A stretch of DNA of 64,000 nucleotides from Falseniella ignava CCUG 37419 (GTDB taxonomy: Bacteria; Bacillota; Bacilli; Lactobacillales; Aerococcaceae): positions 770,430 to 834,429 of the forward strand of contig NZ_JH932301.1 of NCBI RefSeq assembly GCF_000301055.1, read 5' to 3'. The notes beneath the pieces are model-generated. The model saw only the letters and a list, made by a program, of their open reading frames with translations. It had not been told where the DNA came from and did not search any database. Positions within the stretch are counted from its first letter, which is position 1. Every line of letters begins with the position of its first letter. Of the stretch, positions 34,841 to 46,831 are shown piece by piece. The translations under genes and the position numbers were made by a program.

Positions 34841-35470
34841 ATGACGTATTACGATTTATCGGTTAAAGAATTCGTTGAGAAATTAGGATCTGGAGACCCA
34901 ACACCTGGTGGCGGAGGTTCTTCGGCATTAAATGCAGCTTTAGGGATCGCTTTAACTAAAATGGTTACGGAATTTACCGTTGGTAAAAAACGTTATGCGG
35001 AACATAATGAGTTAAACGAACGTGTTCTAAAAGAAGCTGAGGATTTAATGAATAAATTCTTGCAAGGGATTGAAGATGACCGACAAGCCTTTGATGAGGT
35101 TGGGAAAGTCTATGCAATGCCACGCGGTACTGAAGAAGAAAAAGAAGCACGCCGTGTTGCAATGCAAGAAGCGACGCTCGTGGCTTTAAAACCTCCATTT
35201 GATTTAATGGAACTATGTGTAGAAGCTTTAAAAGTCACTGAAGAAATCGTTGGGAAATCCAATCCGAATGTTGCTAGTGACGTAGGTGTTGCGGCTGTTC
35301 AACTTAAAGGAGCTCTTCAAAGTAGCTGGGTAAGTGTCGTTGTTAACCTAGGTATTTTAAAAGATGAAGACTTGAAAGCTCAATACCAAGAACGTGGAGA
35401 AGCACTATTAGCTGAAGGTTCAGAAATTGCTGACCGTGTCTACGAAGCGATTATCGAACAAGTAAAATAA
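34841..35470 (+). CDS. Cyclodeaminase/cyclohydrolase family protein (FTCD C-terminal-like)
   Basis: A 209-residue helical protein beginning MTYYDLSVKEFVEKLGSGDPTPGGGGSSALNAALG. The TPGGGG(S)A loop near residues 22-30 is the hallmark of the formimidoyl-THF cyclodeaminase / methenyl-THF cyclohydrolase (FchA-like) family. It is the stand-alone cyclodeaminase domain; no histidine-degradation or glycine-cleavage genes are near. It lies 111 bases after the OYE gene with its own AGGAGG site. In this place it may link the sirtuin-lipoyl module to one-carbon folate metabolism, which is speculation. Confidence 0.85.
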   Translation: MTYYDLSVKEFVEKLGSGDPTPGGGGSSALNAALGIALTKMVTEFTVGKKRYAEHNELNERVLKEAEDLMNKFLQGIEDDRQAFDEVGKVYAMPRGTEEEKEARRVAMQEATLVALKPPFDLMELCVEALKVTEEIVGKSNPNVASDVGVAAVQLKGALQSSWVSVVVNLGILKDEDLKAQYQERGEALLAEGSEIADRVYEAIIEQVK

Positions 35471-35472
35471 TT

Positions 35473-35568
35473 AAAATAATAACCCCAAGCCATTTTGAGG
35501 CGGGTTACGATACCCATATTCAGGATTATCGTAGTTTCTGCCATTTCGAAATGACTGGGGTTATTTTA
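35473..35568. terminator. Long imperfect hairpin between convergent genes
   Basis: Outer arms AATAACCCCA (35478-35487) and TGGGGTTATT (35556-35565) enclose 68 bases with nested pairing: CATTT/AAATG, TACGAT/ATCGTA and the palindrome CATTTCGAAATG. T-rich flanks on both strands suit termination of the cyclodeaminase and MATE genes, but it is much longer than a normal terminator. Confidence 0.6.
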
Positions 35569-36918
35569 TTAATCCATAGTTAAGTTACGAACCCATTTTC
35601 CGGATTGGATTCGAATAATACCAAGTAGAACTTTGCAGATGTTCTCAGCACAGGCTAGACCTACCACTAAGTGAATAGGTAATTTGAGAATGGCAGCACC
35701 AAAGAATGATAGTGGAACTCCCACAACCCATAGTGAGAATAATTCAGCCTTCATGGAGAACCCGGTATCTCCACCTCCACGCAATATTCCAACGATTATA
35801 ATATTGGATAGAGCAATAAATACAATCATAATTCCGATCATATTGAGTGACTTATGTGCTAAGATGTAAACATTTTGAGAGATGGACTTGAATAGCATTA
35901 GGGTATACGGTGCTGAAATAATAATTAAAGCTCCCATTACGACACCTGTGATAATTGAAATTAACAAGAAGCGTTTGGCGTAGAGTTGCGCTTCTTCAAA
36001 TTTATCTTGTCCAACTTTTTCACCTACCATCACAGAGCAACTGCTAGATAACCCGCGCACGATAACGAGTGCTAAGTTTTGAACCGCAATCACAATCTGA
36101 ACAGCAGCAGTGGCTTCAGTTCCAATCAATGCGTATGCCACGCTATACATAATTTGACCTAAAGACCAAAAAGTTTCATTAATCATCACCGGTAAAATGG
36201 TTGGCGAGTAACGTTTAATTTTATGCCATTGTGGATGGATCAATTCTTTCAGTGAATAATTTAAAGGCCCATTATAACTACGAGAAATAAAGTAGAGAGT
36301 AGATAATTCGGCAAAGCGCGCGATGATTGTCCCAATCGCGGCCCCTGCAATACCTAGACGTGGGAAACCCCACACTCCAAAGATAAATACATAGTTAAAG
36401 AATACGTTGAAAAAGACACTGACAATGGTTGCAAATAGTGGTGTCTTAGGGTTTCCCGTTGTACGGAATGTCATAGAGTAAACAAAGCTAATCGCGCTTG
36501 GAATGTATGATAGTGATACGACCCGTAAGTAGATCGCACCTTCTTCAATGACATTAGGGTCTTGAATAATTAATCCAATAATTTGTTTTGGGAAAATGAG
36601 TGCAATGATTGTAAAGAGGATTCCAATTATCGTCGCAATGACAACTGTTAGTTGTGTAATCGTTCGAACCTCTTCCCAATTTCGTCGTCCCCAATATTGA
36701 GCAATAAGAATGGCTGCTCCCGTAACTAAACCGAAACAAATCATAAAATAAAAAAAGAAGAACTGGTTAGCAATACCAACACCCGCAACCGCTACATCCC
36801 CTAAGGAAGAAATCATCAGCGTATCAATTGTATTAATTGAAGATGTAATCAGATTTTGTAGCGCAACGGGAATCGCAATGGCTAACATTGTTTTATAAAA
36901 AAGTTTTTTATTTTCCAT
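35569..36918 (-). CDS. MATE family efflux transporter
   Basis: A 449-residue membrane protein with 12 predicted helices in two homologous halves (AIPVALQNLITSSINTIDTLMISSLG near the start; SPTILPVMINETFWSLGQIMYSVAYALIG near 245). These are typical MatE repeats. MATE proteins export cationic drugs or metabolites using Na+ or H+ gradients. The start ATG 36918 follows GAGGTGATAATA; upstream in-frame ATGs at 36936-36942 precede that ribosome site and are rejected. No regulator gene is adjacent. Confidence 0.9.
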   Translation of the reverse strand: MENKKLFYKTMLAIAIPVALQNLITSSINTIDTLMISSLGDVAVAGVGIANQFFFFYFMICFGLVTGAAILIAQYWGRRNWEEVRTITQLTVVIATIIGILFTIIALIFPKQIIGLIIQDPNVIEEGAIYLRVVSLSYIPSAISFVYSMTFRTTGNPKTPLFATIVSVFFNVFFNYVFIFGVWGFPRLGIAGAAIGTIIARFAELSTLYFISRSYNGPLNYSLKELIHPQWHKIKRYSPTILPVMINETFWSLGQIMYSVAYALIGTEATAAVQIVIAVQNLALVIVRGLSSSCSVMVGEKVGQDKFEEAQLYAKRFLLISIITGVVMGALIIISAPYTLMLFKSISQNVYILAHKSLNMIGIMIVFIALSNIIIVGILRGGGDTGFSMKAELFSLWVVGVPLSFFGAAILKLPIHLVVGLACAENICKVLLGIIRIQSGKWVRNLTMD

Positions 36919-37000
36919 TATTATCACCTCATTCATTATCATTGCTATTGTATCTTAAAGGGTTAGTGAAGTCATCATTAAAATAGTAAGTTATTAATGA

Positions 37001-37028
37001 TTGTTAAATAATAAAGAAAGAGTATGAT
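37001..37028 (+). promoter_or_regulatory. Promoter of nagA
   Basis: TTGTTA (37001-37006), 16-base spacer and TATGAT (37023-37028), 33 bases before the nagA start. Confidence 0.65.
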
Positions 37029-37060
37029 AGAATCAAGCAAATCATTGAGGAGATGATAAA

Positions 37061-38224
37061 ATGAAAACCATTTATAAGGCGGATTATATTCTATACGAAG
37101 ATGAGATGAAAGAGGGAGGTTATTTAATTTGTGAAGATCAACGTGTTGTTGATTATGTTGATCATCTCCCAGTAACAAATGAAGTAACGATGATTGATTA
37201 CAGCGGTTATATAATTGCACCTGGGTTGGTCGATACGCATATTCATGGTTATGGTGGATATGATGTGATGGATTGCAGCCCTGAGGGAATGGAACAAATT
37301 TCTAAAGGGTTGTTAGAGTGTGGCGTGACCAGCTGGCTAGCAACGACCTTAACAGATTCACCAGAGCATTTGATGAAAGCTTGCCAAGTTGTTGGAGAGA
37401 GTGCAAGCCAAGTAACAGGGGCACGAATTCAAGGGATTTTTCTAGAGGGCCCATTTTTTACCGAAAAGTATAAAGGGGCTCAAAATGCAAAATATATGCA
37501 AGATCCTTCGATCGACTTATTGAATCAATGGAATCATGCTTCGGATGGAATGGTTCGAAAAATTGCGATTGCACCAGAACGAAAAGGTGTACAAGATTTT
37601 ATTAAAAAAGCAGTTGAACAGGGGATTTACGTTGCTTTAGGACACTCTGATGCAACTTATAATCAAGCCTATGAAGCCGTTGAAGCGGGTGCGAATATTT
37701 TTGTCCATCTTTACAATGGAATGCGCGGATTGCATCATCGTGAGCCAGGGATGGTTGGAGCAGGATTAACGCTTGATGAAGCTTATGCAGAGATTATTGC
37801 TGACGGGCATCACGTTCATCCAAAAGCGATTCAAGTTGTAACCCAAGCAAAACCACAGGATAAAGTCATCTTAATATCTGATTGTATGCGCGCTGGGGGG
37901 TTAGATGAAGGTGAGTCTAGACTAGGAGAGTTTGAAGTAATTGTTAAAGATGGTCAAGCGCGTCTGAAAGATAGCGGTAATTTGGCCGGATCAGTTCTAA
38001 AACTAATTCAGGCTGTACACAACTTGGTAGATTGGGATATCGTCAATTTGACGACAGCTTTAAAAATGGGTTCACTTTATCCAGCTCAATCGGTTGGCCT
38101 TGATAAGCATTGTGGAAGACTGAGTGCAAATTATCCAGCGGATTTTATTGTAATTGAACCCCAAGGAAAACTATATGCAACCTATTTAGCAAATCAACGT
38201 GTATATTGTCGCCAAGACGCATAA
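37061..38224 (+). CDS. nagA: N-acetylglucosamine-6-phosphate deacetylase
   Basis: A 387-residue amidohydrolase converting GlcNAc-6-P to GlcN-6-P and acetate. The barrel motifs are DTHIHGYGGYDVMD near residue 58, LEGPFF near 128, LGHSDATYNQ near 193, FVHLYNGMRGLHHR near 212, ADGHHVHP and ISDCMRAGG (catalytic Asp) near 270. No nagB is next to it, so the pathway is completed elsewhere. Start ATG follows GAGGAGATG. Confidence 0.95.
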   Translation: MKTIYKADYILYEDEMKEGGYLICEDQRVVDYVDHLPVTNEVTMIDYSGYIIAPGLVDTHIHGYGGYDVMDCSPEGMEQISKGLLECGVTSWLATTLTDSPEHLMKACQVVGESASQVTGARIQGIFLEGPFFTEKYKGAQNAKYMQDPSIDLLNQWNHASDGMVRKIAIAPERKGVQDFIKKAVEQGIYVALGHSDATYNQAYEAVEAGANIFVHLYNGMRGLHHREPGMVGAGLTLDEAYAEIIADGHHVHPKAIQVVTQAKPQDKVILISDCMRAGGLDEGESRLGEFEVIVKDGQARLKDSGNLAGSVLKLIQAVHNLVDWDIVNLTTALKMGSLYPAQSVGLDKHCGRLSANYPADFIVIEPQGKLYATYLANQRVYCRQDA

Positions 38225-39605
<1,381 letters not shown>

Positions 39606-39607
39606 TC

Positions 39608-40585
39608 ATGGCGAATTTAACACTCATTGAAGCAATTAGAGATGCATTAGATATTGCCCTTACTCAAGACAAGAAAACGTTAATCTTTGGTGAGGACGTT
39701 GGTAAAAACGGTGGTGTTTTCCGTGCGACAGAAGGATTATTTGATAAGCATGGTGAAGAACGCATCTTCAACACACCACTTGCTGAATCCGGTATTGGTG
39801 GTTTAGCTATTGGTCTTGCACTTGAAGGATTCCGTCCAATTATGGAAATTCAATTCTTCGGATTTGTTTTCGAAGTTATGGACTCTGTTGTAGGCCAAGC
39901 AGCACGTACACGTTACCGTTTAGGAAATACACGTAATCTACCCATTACAATTCGTTCACCATTTGGTGGTGGTGTAGCAACCCCTGAACTTCACGCAGAC
40001 TCACTTGAAGGATTAATGGCACAATCACCAGGTGTTAAAGTGGTTATCCCATCAAATCCATATGATGCAAAAGGTCTATTATTAGCTTCAATTGAAGATA
40101 ATGACCCAGTTGTATTTTTAGAACATATGAAACTTTACCGTTCATTCCGTGAAGAAGTTCCTGAAGGTCACTATACTGTGCCATTAGGTGAAGCTAATGT
40201 TGTTCAAGAAGGAACGGATGCAACGATTATTGCCTATGGTGCGATGGTTCGTGAAGCTATTGCTGCAGCAGAAGAATTGAAAAAAGAAAATATTTCTGTT
40301 GAAATTGTAGACTTAAGAACTGTCTATCCACTTGATATTAAGACTATTACAGCATCAGTGGAAAAAACTGGAAAAGTCGTTATGGTTCAAGAAGCACAAC
40401 GTCAAGCAGGTGTAGGTGAGAAAGTTATTTCTGAAATTTCTCAACGTTCAATTCTATCACTTGAAGCGCCAATTAAATTTGTGGCTGCGCCAAACACAGT
40501 TTATACTTTTGGTATGGCTGAAAAAGATTGGCTTCCAAATGCTGCTGATATCGTTGCCGCAGTGAAAGAATTACAAGAATTCTAA
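39608..40585 (+). CDS. pdhB: Pyruvate dehydrogenase E1 beta subunit
   Basis: A 325-residue transketolase-like subunit: [14 protein letters not shown] at the start, [18 protein letters not shown] near 27, [21 protein letters not shown] near 75, and a C-terminal lipoyl-interaction domain ([13 protein letters not shown]). It forms the heterotetramer with PdhA. It starts 2 bases after pdhA. Confidence 0.96.
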   Translation: MANLTLIEAIRDALDIALTQDKKTLIFGEDVGKNGGVFRATEGLFDKHGEERIFNTPLAESGIGGLAIGLALEGFRPIMEIQFFGFVFEVMDSVVGQAARTRYRLGNTRNLPITIRSPFGGGVATPELHADSLEGLMAQSPGVKVVIPSNPYDAKGLLLASIEDNDPVVFLEHMKLYRSFREEVPEGHYTVPLGEANVVQEGTDATIIAYGAMVREAIAAAEELKKENISVEIVDLRTVYPLDIKTITASVEKTGKVVMVQEAQRQAGVGEKVISEISQRSILSLEAPIKFVAAPNTVYTFGMAEKDWLPNAADIVAAVKELQEF

Positions 40586-40635
40586 TTGATTCCACGTCTA
40601 TAAGTTAGCAAAACATAAAAAAGGAGTGTCACTGA

Positions 40636-42288
40636 ATGGCAGTATTTAAATTTAAATTACCTGAACTAGGTGAAGGTATTCATGAAGGTGAAGTTGTTAA
40701 TTGGCTCGTTCAAGAAGGCGACACCATTGAAGAAGATCAAATTATCGTTGAAATTCAAAATGATAAAGCAGTTGAAGAACTTCCAACACCATACGCTGGA
40801 ACGGTTAAATCAATCAATGCGACAGTAGGTACAGTCGCAAAAGTTGGCGACGTACTCGTTGAAATCGATGCCCCGGACTATGAAGGTGGAGAAGAAGCTG
40901 CTGAGGAACCTGCAGCAGAGGCAGCGCCTGTTGAAGCTGCACCAACAGCTCAAAGTGGATCTAACAGTTTTATTTTCCGTCTTCCAGAGCTAGGTGAAGG
41001 AATTCATGAAGGTGAGATTGTTGCATGGGACGTAAAAGAAGGCGACCAAGTCACTGAAGACCAAATTTTAGTAGAAATTCAAAATGATAAAGCGGTTGAA
41101 GAGTTACCAAGCCCATATGCAGGTAAGATTATTAAAATCCATGCAGAAGTTGGAACGGTAGCTACTGTTGGCCAAGCATTAGTTGAAATTGATGCGCCTG
41201 ACTATGATGGTCCAGCGGATGAAGTGGTATCAACCCCTGCATCTCCAACAGGAGCCGTTGGCGAAGACCCAGCGCAAGCAGAAGTTCCGGCAGAAACAGC
41301 TGCCCCAGCACAACCTGCAGCGGTAAGTACCGCAAACCCAGCGCAACGCGTACTAGCAATGCCATCGGTTCGTAAATTAGCTCGTGAATTAGGTGTAGAT
41401 ATTACACTCGTTCCAGCTACAGGACGCGGTGGACGTGTAACAGCAGATGATGTTCGTAACTTTACTCCTGGACAAGCAACTGCAGCACCAGAAGTTGAAA
41501 CAGAACAAACAGCAGCATCCGCACAAGATAACGCTGCTCAAGCTGAAACAACAACTGCTAAGCCAGCTTATGTTCCAGTTTCAGGTGAACGTGAAGTACG
41601 TGAATCAATGTCTAAGACACGTCGCTTAATCGCTGAAGCAATGGTAAATTCAAAACATACAGCACCACACGTAACTCATTTTGATGAAGTTGAAGTGACT
41701 GCTTTATGGAATCACCGTAAGAAATTCAAAGATATCGCTGCAGAACAAGATATTAAATTAACATTCTTACCATATGTTGTTCGCGCATTAATTGCTGCAG
41801 TTAAGAAATATCCAATTCTCAATGCTTCTGTTGACGATGCAACACAAGAAATTGTGTACAAAAACTACTACAACATTGGTATTGCAACCGATACAGATCG
41901 TGGATTATTAGTTCCTGTTATCCATGATGCTAACATGAAGAGCATGTTTGAAGTAGCGGATGAAATTTCTCAATTAGCTCAAAAGGCACATGCAGGTAAA
42001 TTATCATTGGATGAAATGTCAGGTGGATCGATTACGATTTCTAATATTGGTTCAGCAGGTGGATTATGGTTTACTCCAGTTATTAACCATCCTGAAGTAG
42101 CAATCTTAGGATTTGGTTCAATTGTTGAACAACCTGTTATTAAAGATGGTCAAGTTGTTCCAGGTCGTGTTGTGAAGTTATCATTAAGCTATGATCACCG
42201 TGTCATTGATGGTGTAACTGCACAATCTGCGATGAATGAAATCAAGAAATATTTAAGTAATCCAGAATTATTATTAATGGAAGGATAG
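40636..42288 (+). CDS. pdhC: Pyruvate dehydrogenase E2, dihydrolipoamide acetyltransferase, two lipoyl domains
   Basis: A 550-residue E2 core protein. Two nearly identical lipoyl domains (1-80 and 115-195) each carry the lipoylation motif NDKAVEELP (Lys44 and Lys152). Ala/Pro/Glu-rich linkers follow, then the E1/E3-binding domain (about 237-272, [15 protein letters not shown]) and the acetyltransferase domain (about 315-550) with SYDHRVIDG near residue 520. Lipoylation would need lipoate ligase; the LplA homologue 9 kb upstream belongs to the SirTM module, so another ligase is probably elsewhere. Confidence 0.96.
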   Translation: MAVFKFKLPELGEGIHEGEVVNWLVQEGDTIEEDQIIVEIQNDKAVEELPTPYAGTVKSINATVGTVAKVGDVLVEIDAPDYEGGEEAAEEPAAEAAPVEAAPTAQSGSNSFIFRLPELGEGIHEGEIVAWDVKEGDQVTEDQILVEIQNDKAVEELPSPYAGKIIKIHAEVGTVATVGQALVEIDAPDYDGPADEVVSTPASPTGAVGEDPAQAEVPAETAAPAQPAAVSTANPAQRVLAMPSVRKLARELGVDITLVPATGRGGRVTADDVRNFTPGQATAAPEVETEQTAASAQDNAAQAETTTAKPAYVPVSGEREVRESMSKTRRLIAEAMVNSKHTAPHVTHFDEVEVTALWNHRKKFKDIAAEQDIKLTFLPYVVRALIAAVKKYPILNASVDDATQEIVYKNYYNIGIATDTDRGLLVPVIHDANMKSMFEVADEISQLAQKAHAGKLSLDEMSGGSITISNIGSAGGLWFTPVINHPEVAILGFGSIVEQPVIKDGQVVPGRVVKLSLSYDHRVIDGVTAQSAMNEIKKYLSNPELLLMEG

Positions 42289-42296
42289 TGAAATAA

Positions 42297-43706
42297 ATGG
42301 TAGTTGGAGATTTTGCAATCGAACTCGATACAGTGGTTATCGGTTCTGGTCCTGGTGGCTATGTTGCTGCTATCCGTGCAGCTCAACTCGGACAAAAAGT
42401 AGCAGTCATTGAACGCGAATTTATTGGCGGCGTATGTCTGAATGTGGGCTGTATTCCATCAAAAGCTTTAATTAATGCAGGACATATTTATCGTAACGCT
42501 TTAAATAGCGAAGATATGGGAATCGAATCCGAAGTTAAATTAGACTTTACTAAAACACAAGATTGGAAAGATAACAAAGTTGTTAAACAGTTAACTTCTG
42601 GTGTTGAAATGCTACTTAAAAAGAACAAAGTAGAAATTATTCGTGGTGATGCTTATATCGTTGACCATGAAACACTTCGAGTGACGAATGATGCTGAAGA
42701 TACTTCCCAAACTTATAGCTATAAAAATTTAATCGTTGCTACAGGATCTCGACCAATTGAAATTCCTGGATTCAAATTTGGTGAACGTATTGTGGATTCA
42801 ACCGGTGCATTGAACTTTAAAGAAGTACCAAAACGTCTTGTTGTTATTGGTGCGGGCATTGTCGGATCAGAATTAGGAACTGCTTATGCTAACCTAGGTT
42901 CGGAAGTGACTTTAATTGATGCTGCAGACCATATTTTACCTTCATTTGAAAAAGATATGGTTAAAGTTGTTGAGAAAGCAATGAAAAAACGCAAAATTAA
43001 AATTCATGCAAAAGCGAAAGCTAAAGAAGTAATCGTGAACGAAGATTCAGTTACTGTGAAGTTCGAAGTTAAAGGTAAAGAAAAAGAAATTGAAGCAGAC
43101 TACGTATTAGTATCAGTAGGTCGTCGTCCAAATACGGATGATATTGGTCTTGAGCATGCAGGCGTTAAAATTTTAGACAATGGTCTAATTGAAGTTGATG
43201 CACAAGGTCGCACCTCAGTACCAAATATTTATGCGATCGGTGATATCGTCCCAGGACTCGCACTAGCTCATAAAGCATCTTTTGAAGGTAAAGTTGCAGC
43301 TGCTGCAATTTCAGGTGGAAAAGATGAAGTGGACTACCATTCAATGCCTTCTATAGCCTATACAGATCCTGAACTTGCATCAACTGGATTAACCGAAGCT
43401 GAAGCCAAAGAACAAGGCCTAGAAGTTAAAGCATCTAAATTCCCATTCGGTGGTAATGGCCGTGCACTATCTTTAAATGATACCGATGGTTTCGTACGTT
43501 TAGTTACAACCAAAGAAGATAATATTATTGTTGGAGCGCAAGTCGTTGGACCGAACGCCTCAGAAGTTATTACTGAGTTAGGTTTAGCGATTGAATCAGG
43601 TATGAATGCTGAAGATATTACGCTGACCGTTCATGCTCATCCAACATTAAGTGAAGCAGTAATGGATGCCGCAGAATTAGCTTTAGATCAACCGATTCAT
43701 ATGTAA
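42297..43706 (+). CDS. pdhD: Dihydrolipoamide dehydrogenase (PDH E3)
   Basis: A 469-residue FAD disulfide oxidoreductase. FAD motif [13 protein letters not shown] at 14-26; redox pair Cys47 and Cys52 in [16 protein letters not shown] motif [17 protein letters not shown] near 183; FAD-contact [16 protein letters not shown] near 310; C-terminal [14 protein letters not shown] with catalytic His. It reoxidises the lipoyl arms of PdhC. It starts 8 bases after pdhC. Confidence 0.96.
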   Translation: MVVGDFAIELDTVVIGSGPGGYVAAIRAAQLGQKVAVIEREFIGGVCLNVGCIPSKALINAGHIYRNALNSEDMGIESEVKLDFTKTQDWKDNKVVKQLTSGVEMLLKKNKVEIIRGDAYIVDHETLRVTNDAEDTSQTYSYKNLIVATGSRPIEIPGFKFGERIVDSTGALNFKEVPKRLVVIGAGIVGSELGTAYANLGSEVTLIDAADHILPSFEKDMVKVVEKAMKKRKIKIHAKAKAKEVIVNEDSVTVKFEVKGKEKEIEADYVLVSVGRRPNTDDIGLEHAGVKILDNGLIEVDAQGRTSVPNIYAIGDIVPGLALAHKASFEGKVAAAAISGGKDEVDYHSMPSIAYTDPELASTGLTEAEAKEQGLEVKASKFPFGGNGRALSLNDTDGFVRLVTTKEDNIIVGAQVVGPNASEVITELGLAIESGMNAEDITLTVHAHPTLSEAVMDAAELALDQPIHM

Positions 43707-43727
43707 TTAAACGATTATTCGTTGATT

Positions 43728-43755
43728 AAGAGAGGCGATGATTGCCTCTCTTTTT
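43728..43755 (+). terminator. Terminator of the pdhABCD operon
   Basis: Arms AAGAGAGGC (43728-43736) and GCCTCTCTT (43744-43752), 7-base loop, followed by T5 from 43751. Confidence 0.85.
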
Positions 43756-43784
43756 CATTATAAATTTATCTCTTTAAATCAGTG

Positions 43785-43793
43785 TGTTATAAT
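43785..43793 (+). promoter_or_regulatory. Extended -10 promoter before the UPF0223 gene
   Basis: TGT followed by TATAAT (43788-43793), 28 bases before the UPF0223 start. The -35 is poor. Confidence 0.5.
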
Positions 43794-43821
43794 TTTTACG
43801 GTATCTTAGCGAGGTGATAAA

Positions 43822-44115
43822 ATGAACTACAGTTATCCGATTCAACCTGATTGGAGTACTGAGGAGATTATAATGGTTGTAAATTTTTTAGATAAAGTAG
43901 AGCGTGTTTATCAAGAGGGTGTCAATTGTCAGGAACTAATGGATAGTTATCAGCAATATAAACAAATAGTTCAAAGTAAAATGGAAGAAAAACAAATTGA
44001 TAAAGAATTTGAAAAAATAACTGGATACTCAACCTATCAAGCAGTAAAATTAGCTAGGACATTGAGACAAGAAGGGAAGCAACGATCGAAGGTGCAAATA
44101 AGAAAGGGTTCATGA
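43822..44115 (+). CDS. UPF0223 family protein (YktA type)
   Basis: A 97-residue helical protein starting MNYSYPIQPDWSTEEIIMVVNFLDKVERVYQ, the UPF0223 signature. Function is unknown. It overlaps the next gene (ATGA), an inositol monophosphatase-family gene, the same pairing as Bacillus yktA-yktC. Confidence 0.88.
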   Translation: MNYSYPIQPDWSTEEIIMVVNFLDKVERVYQEGVNCQELMDSYQQYKQIVQSKMEEKQIDKEFEKITGYSTYQAVKLARTLRQEGKQRSKVQIRKGS

Positions 44116-44918
44116 CCATGGATAAACAAATGCATCAACGTGCGATTGATTGGTTAAATCAAGCAGCGGATTTACTTAGAGCGACATTAGATTCGCCGCT
44201 TCAAGTTAAACAAAAGCAAAATGCACATGACTTAGTTACCGAAATGGATTGTCGTATCGAAGACTATTTGATACAACAAATCCGTCATTACTATCCAAAT
44301 CATCAGATTCTTTCTGAGGAAGGTCAAGGAGATGTATTCCCTAACACAGAAGGTTATTTATGGATTATTGATCCGATTGATGGGACTTTAAATTATGTTA
44401 AAGAAAAGAATCATTTTGCGATTTTATTAGGGATTTATTATAATGGAAAACCTGTTGCCGGATATATTGTGGATGTAATGAATGAGCAACTCTATTACGG
44501 GATTGTCGGGGACGGTGTTTATTTAAATCACCAACCGCTATTACCCATCCAGATTGCTTCGTTGGAAACGTCCTTAATTCACGGTAATGTGCATTTGTTT
44601 ATTCATAATCGTTACCAAGCAAGGGAAATTTTAAATCATAGTTTAGGAATGAGGCATTACGGAGCAGCAGGTTTAGATATGATTAGTGTGATTCGCGGAG
44701 AAGCGGCACTCTATTTGTCACCGCGACTGCAACCTTGGGACTTTGCAGCCGGTCTGGCCATTTTCACAGCGATGAACTACAAAATGACGACTCCTACTGG
44801 ACAACCACTCGACCTTCTTAAACGACAAGCGGTTTTGGCTTGTCACCCTGCAGTCCATTCACAAGTATTAGATATTATTCAATCTACAGATAGCGAGGCA
44901 AACAATAATGATAATTAG
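44112..44918 (+). CDS. Inositol monophosphatase family protein (YktC/SuhB type)
   Basis: A 268-residue Mg-dependent sugar-phosphatase. Motifs are the metal-binding DPIDGTLNYV near residues 86-95, LSEEGQGD upstream, and LQPWDFAAGLAIFTAM near 200. Substrate (myo-inositol-1-phosphate or another phosphate ester) cannot be told. ATG 44112 overlaps the stop of the UPF0223 gene; a second ATG lies two codons later. Confidence 0.88.
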   Translation: MTMDKQMHQRAIDWLNQAADLLRATLDSPLQVKQKQNAHDLVTEMDCRIEDYLIQQIRHYYPNHQILSEEGQGDVFPNTEGYLWIIDPIDGTLNYVKEKNHFAILLGIYYNGKPVAGYIVDVMNEQLYYGIVGDGVYLNHQPLLPIQIASLETSLIHGNVHLFIHNRYQAREILNHSLGMRHYGAAGLDMISVIRGEAALYLSPRLQPWDFAAGLAIFTAMNYKMTTPTGQPLDLLKRQAVLACHPAVHSQVLDIIQSTDSEANNNDN

Positions 44919-46755
44919 AGAAAATATTCGAAATATTGCAATCATTGCGCACGTTGACCATGGTAAAACAACTTTGGTGAATGAATTATTGAAACAATCG
45001 GACACATTGGATGCGAGAGCACAACTCGATGATCGTGCGATGGATAGTAATGATATTGAACGCGAACGAGGCATTACAATTTTAGCTAAAAATACCGCGA
45101 TTAACTATCATGGCGTTCATATTAATATCCTTGATACACCAGGGCATGCGGACTTCGGTGGAGAAGTGGAACGTATTATGAAAATGGTTGATGGGGTTAT
45201 CCTTGTTGTAGATGCAGCTGAAGGAACGATGCCCCAGACACGATTTGTTTTAAAGAAAGCGTTAGAAGAAGGCTTGAGTCCAGTCGTTGTGGTGAATAAA
45301 ATTGATAAATCAGGTGCCCGTCCTGTGGAAGTGATTGATGAAGTCCTTGAATTATTTATCGAGTTAGGTGCTAATGACGATCAATTAGAGTTCCCAGTTG
45401 CGTACGCATCTGCCGTAAATGGCACTTCCAGCACTTCAGACCAAATTGAAGATCAAATGCCAACCATGGATCCAATCTTGGATATGGTACTAGAACATGT
45501 TCCTGCACCAGTTGATAATCGTGATGACCCTTTACAATATCAAGTGTCGATGTTAGATTACAATGATTATGTAGGGCGTATTGGGATTGGACGCGTCTTT
45601 CGCGGGACAATCCGAATTGGTGATACTGTCACATTAATAAAACGAGATGGTCAACATAAAAATTTCCGAGTTACAAAAATGTTTGGATTTTTAGGATTAA
45701 ATCGAATTGAAATAACAGAAGCTTATGGAGGAGATATTATCGCTCTGTCTGGAATGGACGATATCGATGTCGGGGAGTCGGTAGTGGATCCAAATCATCT
45801 TGAACCACTTCCAGCGATGCATATTGATGCTCCTACTTTACAGATGACCTTCTTAACCAATACATCACCATTTGCGGGAAAAGAAGGGAAATACGTAACT
45901 TCTAGTAAATTATCAGAACGATTACAGCGAGAATTACAAGTGGATGTGTCGCTCAATGTTGAACCCACAGAAACACCCGATGCTTTCTTAGTGTCAGGGC
46001 GTGGGGAGCTTCATTTATCAATTCTGATTGAAAACATGCGTCGAGAAGGTTATGAATTCCAAGTATCACGACCTAAAGTGATTATTCGTGAAATCGATGG
46101 TGTAAAGTGCGAGCCGTTTGAAAGTGTTCAAATCGACACACCCGAAGCGTATATGGGTGCTGTAATTGAAGCGCTTGGAAAACGTAAAGCGGAAATGGCG
46201 GATATGATTAATACAGGAACCGGACAAGTCCGTATGGTCTTTTCAATTCCATCACGTGCATTAATTGGCTTTTCAACAGAGTTTATGTCAATTACAAGTG
46301 GTTATGGCATCTTAAATCATAGTTTTGATGAATATCGTCCTGTTGTGTCAGGGGTGATTGGAGGACGTCGTAACGGTGCATTGGTAGCAGCGGAATCAGG
46401 AAGTGCAACGGCTTATAGCATTCAAAACATTGAAGAGCGTGGAACAGTATTTGTTGAACCAGGTACGGAAGTTTACGAAGGAATGATTGTCGGAGAAAAT
46501 CATCGAGAAAATGACTTAACGGTTAATATTGTTAAAGGTAAACAACTCACGAACGTACGCTCTGCAACCAAAGATCAAACGAGTGTCCTAAAACAGCCAC
46601 GTAAAATGACATTGGAAGAATCTTTACAATATATGAATGATGATGAATATTGCGAGATTACACCAGCCAATATCCGCTTGCGTAAGAAAATTTTAAATAA
46701 AGCAGATCGTGAACGCGCTACAAAACGCGAAAAGAAAGCTCAAAATAAAGGGTAA
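44908..46755 (+). CDS. typA: Ribosome-associated GTPase TypA/BipA
   Basis: A 615-residue EF-G-like translational GTPase. G1 [10 protein letters not shown] at 12-21, switch region [15 protein letters not shown]3 [11 protein letters not shown]4 VNKIDK; then domain II, EF-G domain III/V-like parts, and the BipA C-terminal domain with [19 protein letters not shown]. It binds ribosomes during stress and cold. It overlaps the phosphatase gene by 11 bases. Confidence 0.96.
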   Translation: MIIRENIRNIAIIAHVDHGKTTLVNELLKQSDTLDARAQLDDRAMDSNDIERERGITILAKNTAINYHGVHINILDTPGHADFGGEVERIMKMVDGVILVVDAAEGTMPQTRFVLKKALEEGLSPVVVVNKIDKSGARPVEVIDEVLELFIELGANDDQLEFPVAYASAVNGTSSTSDQIEDQMPTMDPILDMVLEHVPAPVDNRDDPLQYQVSMLDYNDYVGRIGIGRVFRGTIRIGDTVTLIKRDGQHKNFRVTKMFGFLGLNRIEITEAYGGDIIALSGMDDIDVGESVVDPNHLEPLPAMHIDAPTLQMTFLTNTSPFAGKEGKYVTSSKLSERLQRELQVDVSLNVEPTETPDAFLVSGRGELHLSILIENMRREGYEFQVSRPKVIIREIDGVKCEPFESVQIDTPEAYMGAVIEALGKRKAEMADMINTGTGQVRMVFSIPSRALIGFSTEFMSITSGYGILNHSFDEYRPVVSGVIGGRRNGALVAAESGSATAYSIQNIEERGTVFVEPGTEVYEGMIVGENHRENDLTVNIVKGKQLTNVRSATKDQTSVLKQPRKMTLEESLQYMNDDEYCEITPANIRLRKKILNKADRERATKREKKAQNKG

Positions 46756-46770
46756 TACTGAGCATATCAA

Positions 46771-46798
46771 TTGTGATTGCCGACAGACATGTTATGAT
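46771..46798 (+). promoter_or_regulatory. Promoter of sodA
   Basis: TTGTGA (46771-46776), 16-base spacer and TATGAT (46793-46798), about 33 bases before the sodA start and after the typA stop. Confidence 0.55.
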
Positions 46799-46831
46799 AT
46801 ACATAACAAATTTAAGGAGGTAGATTTGATT

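Noticed and set aside
40636..41220. Repeat in pdhC as a possible mobile or tandem repeat element
   Set aside because: It is the normal duplication of lipoyl domains in E2 proteins.
46709..46831. Longer N terminus for sodA beginning inside typA
   Set aside because: The extra residues do not resemble SOD; ATG 46832 has AAGGAGG and gives the standard N terminus.
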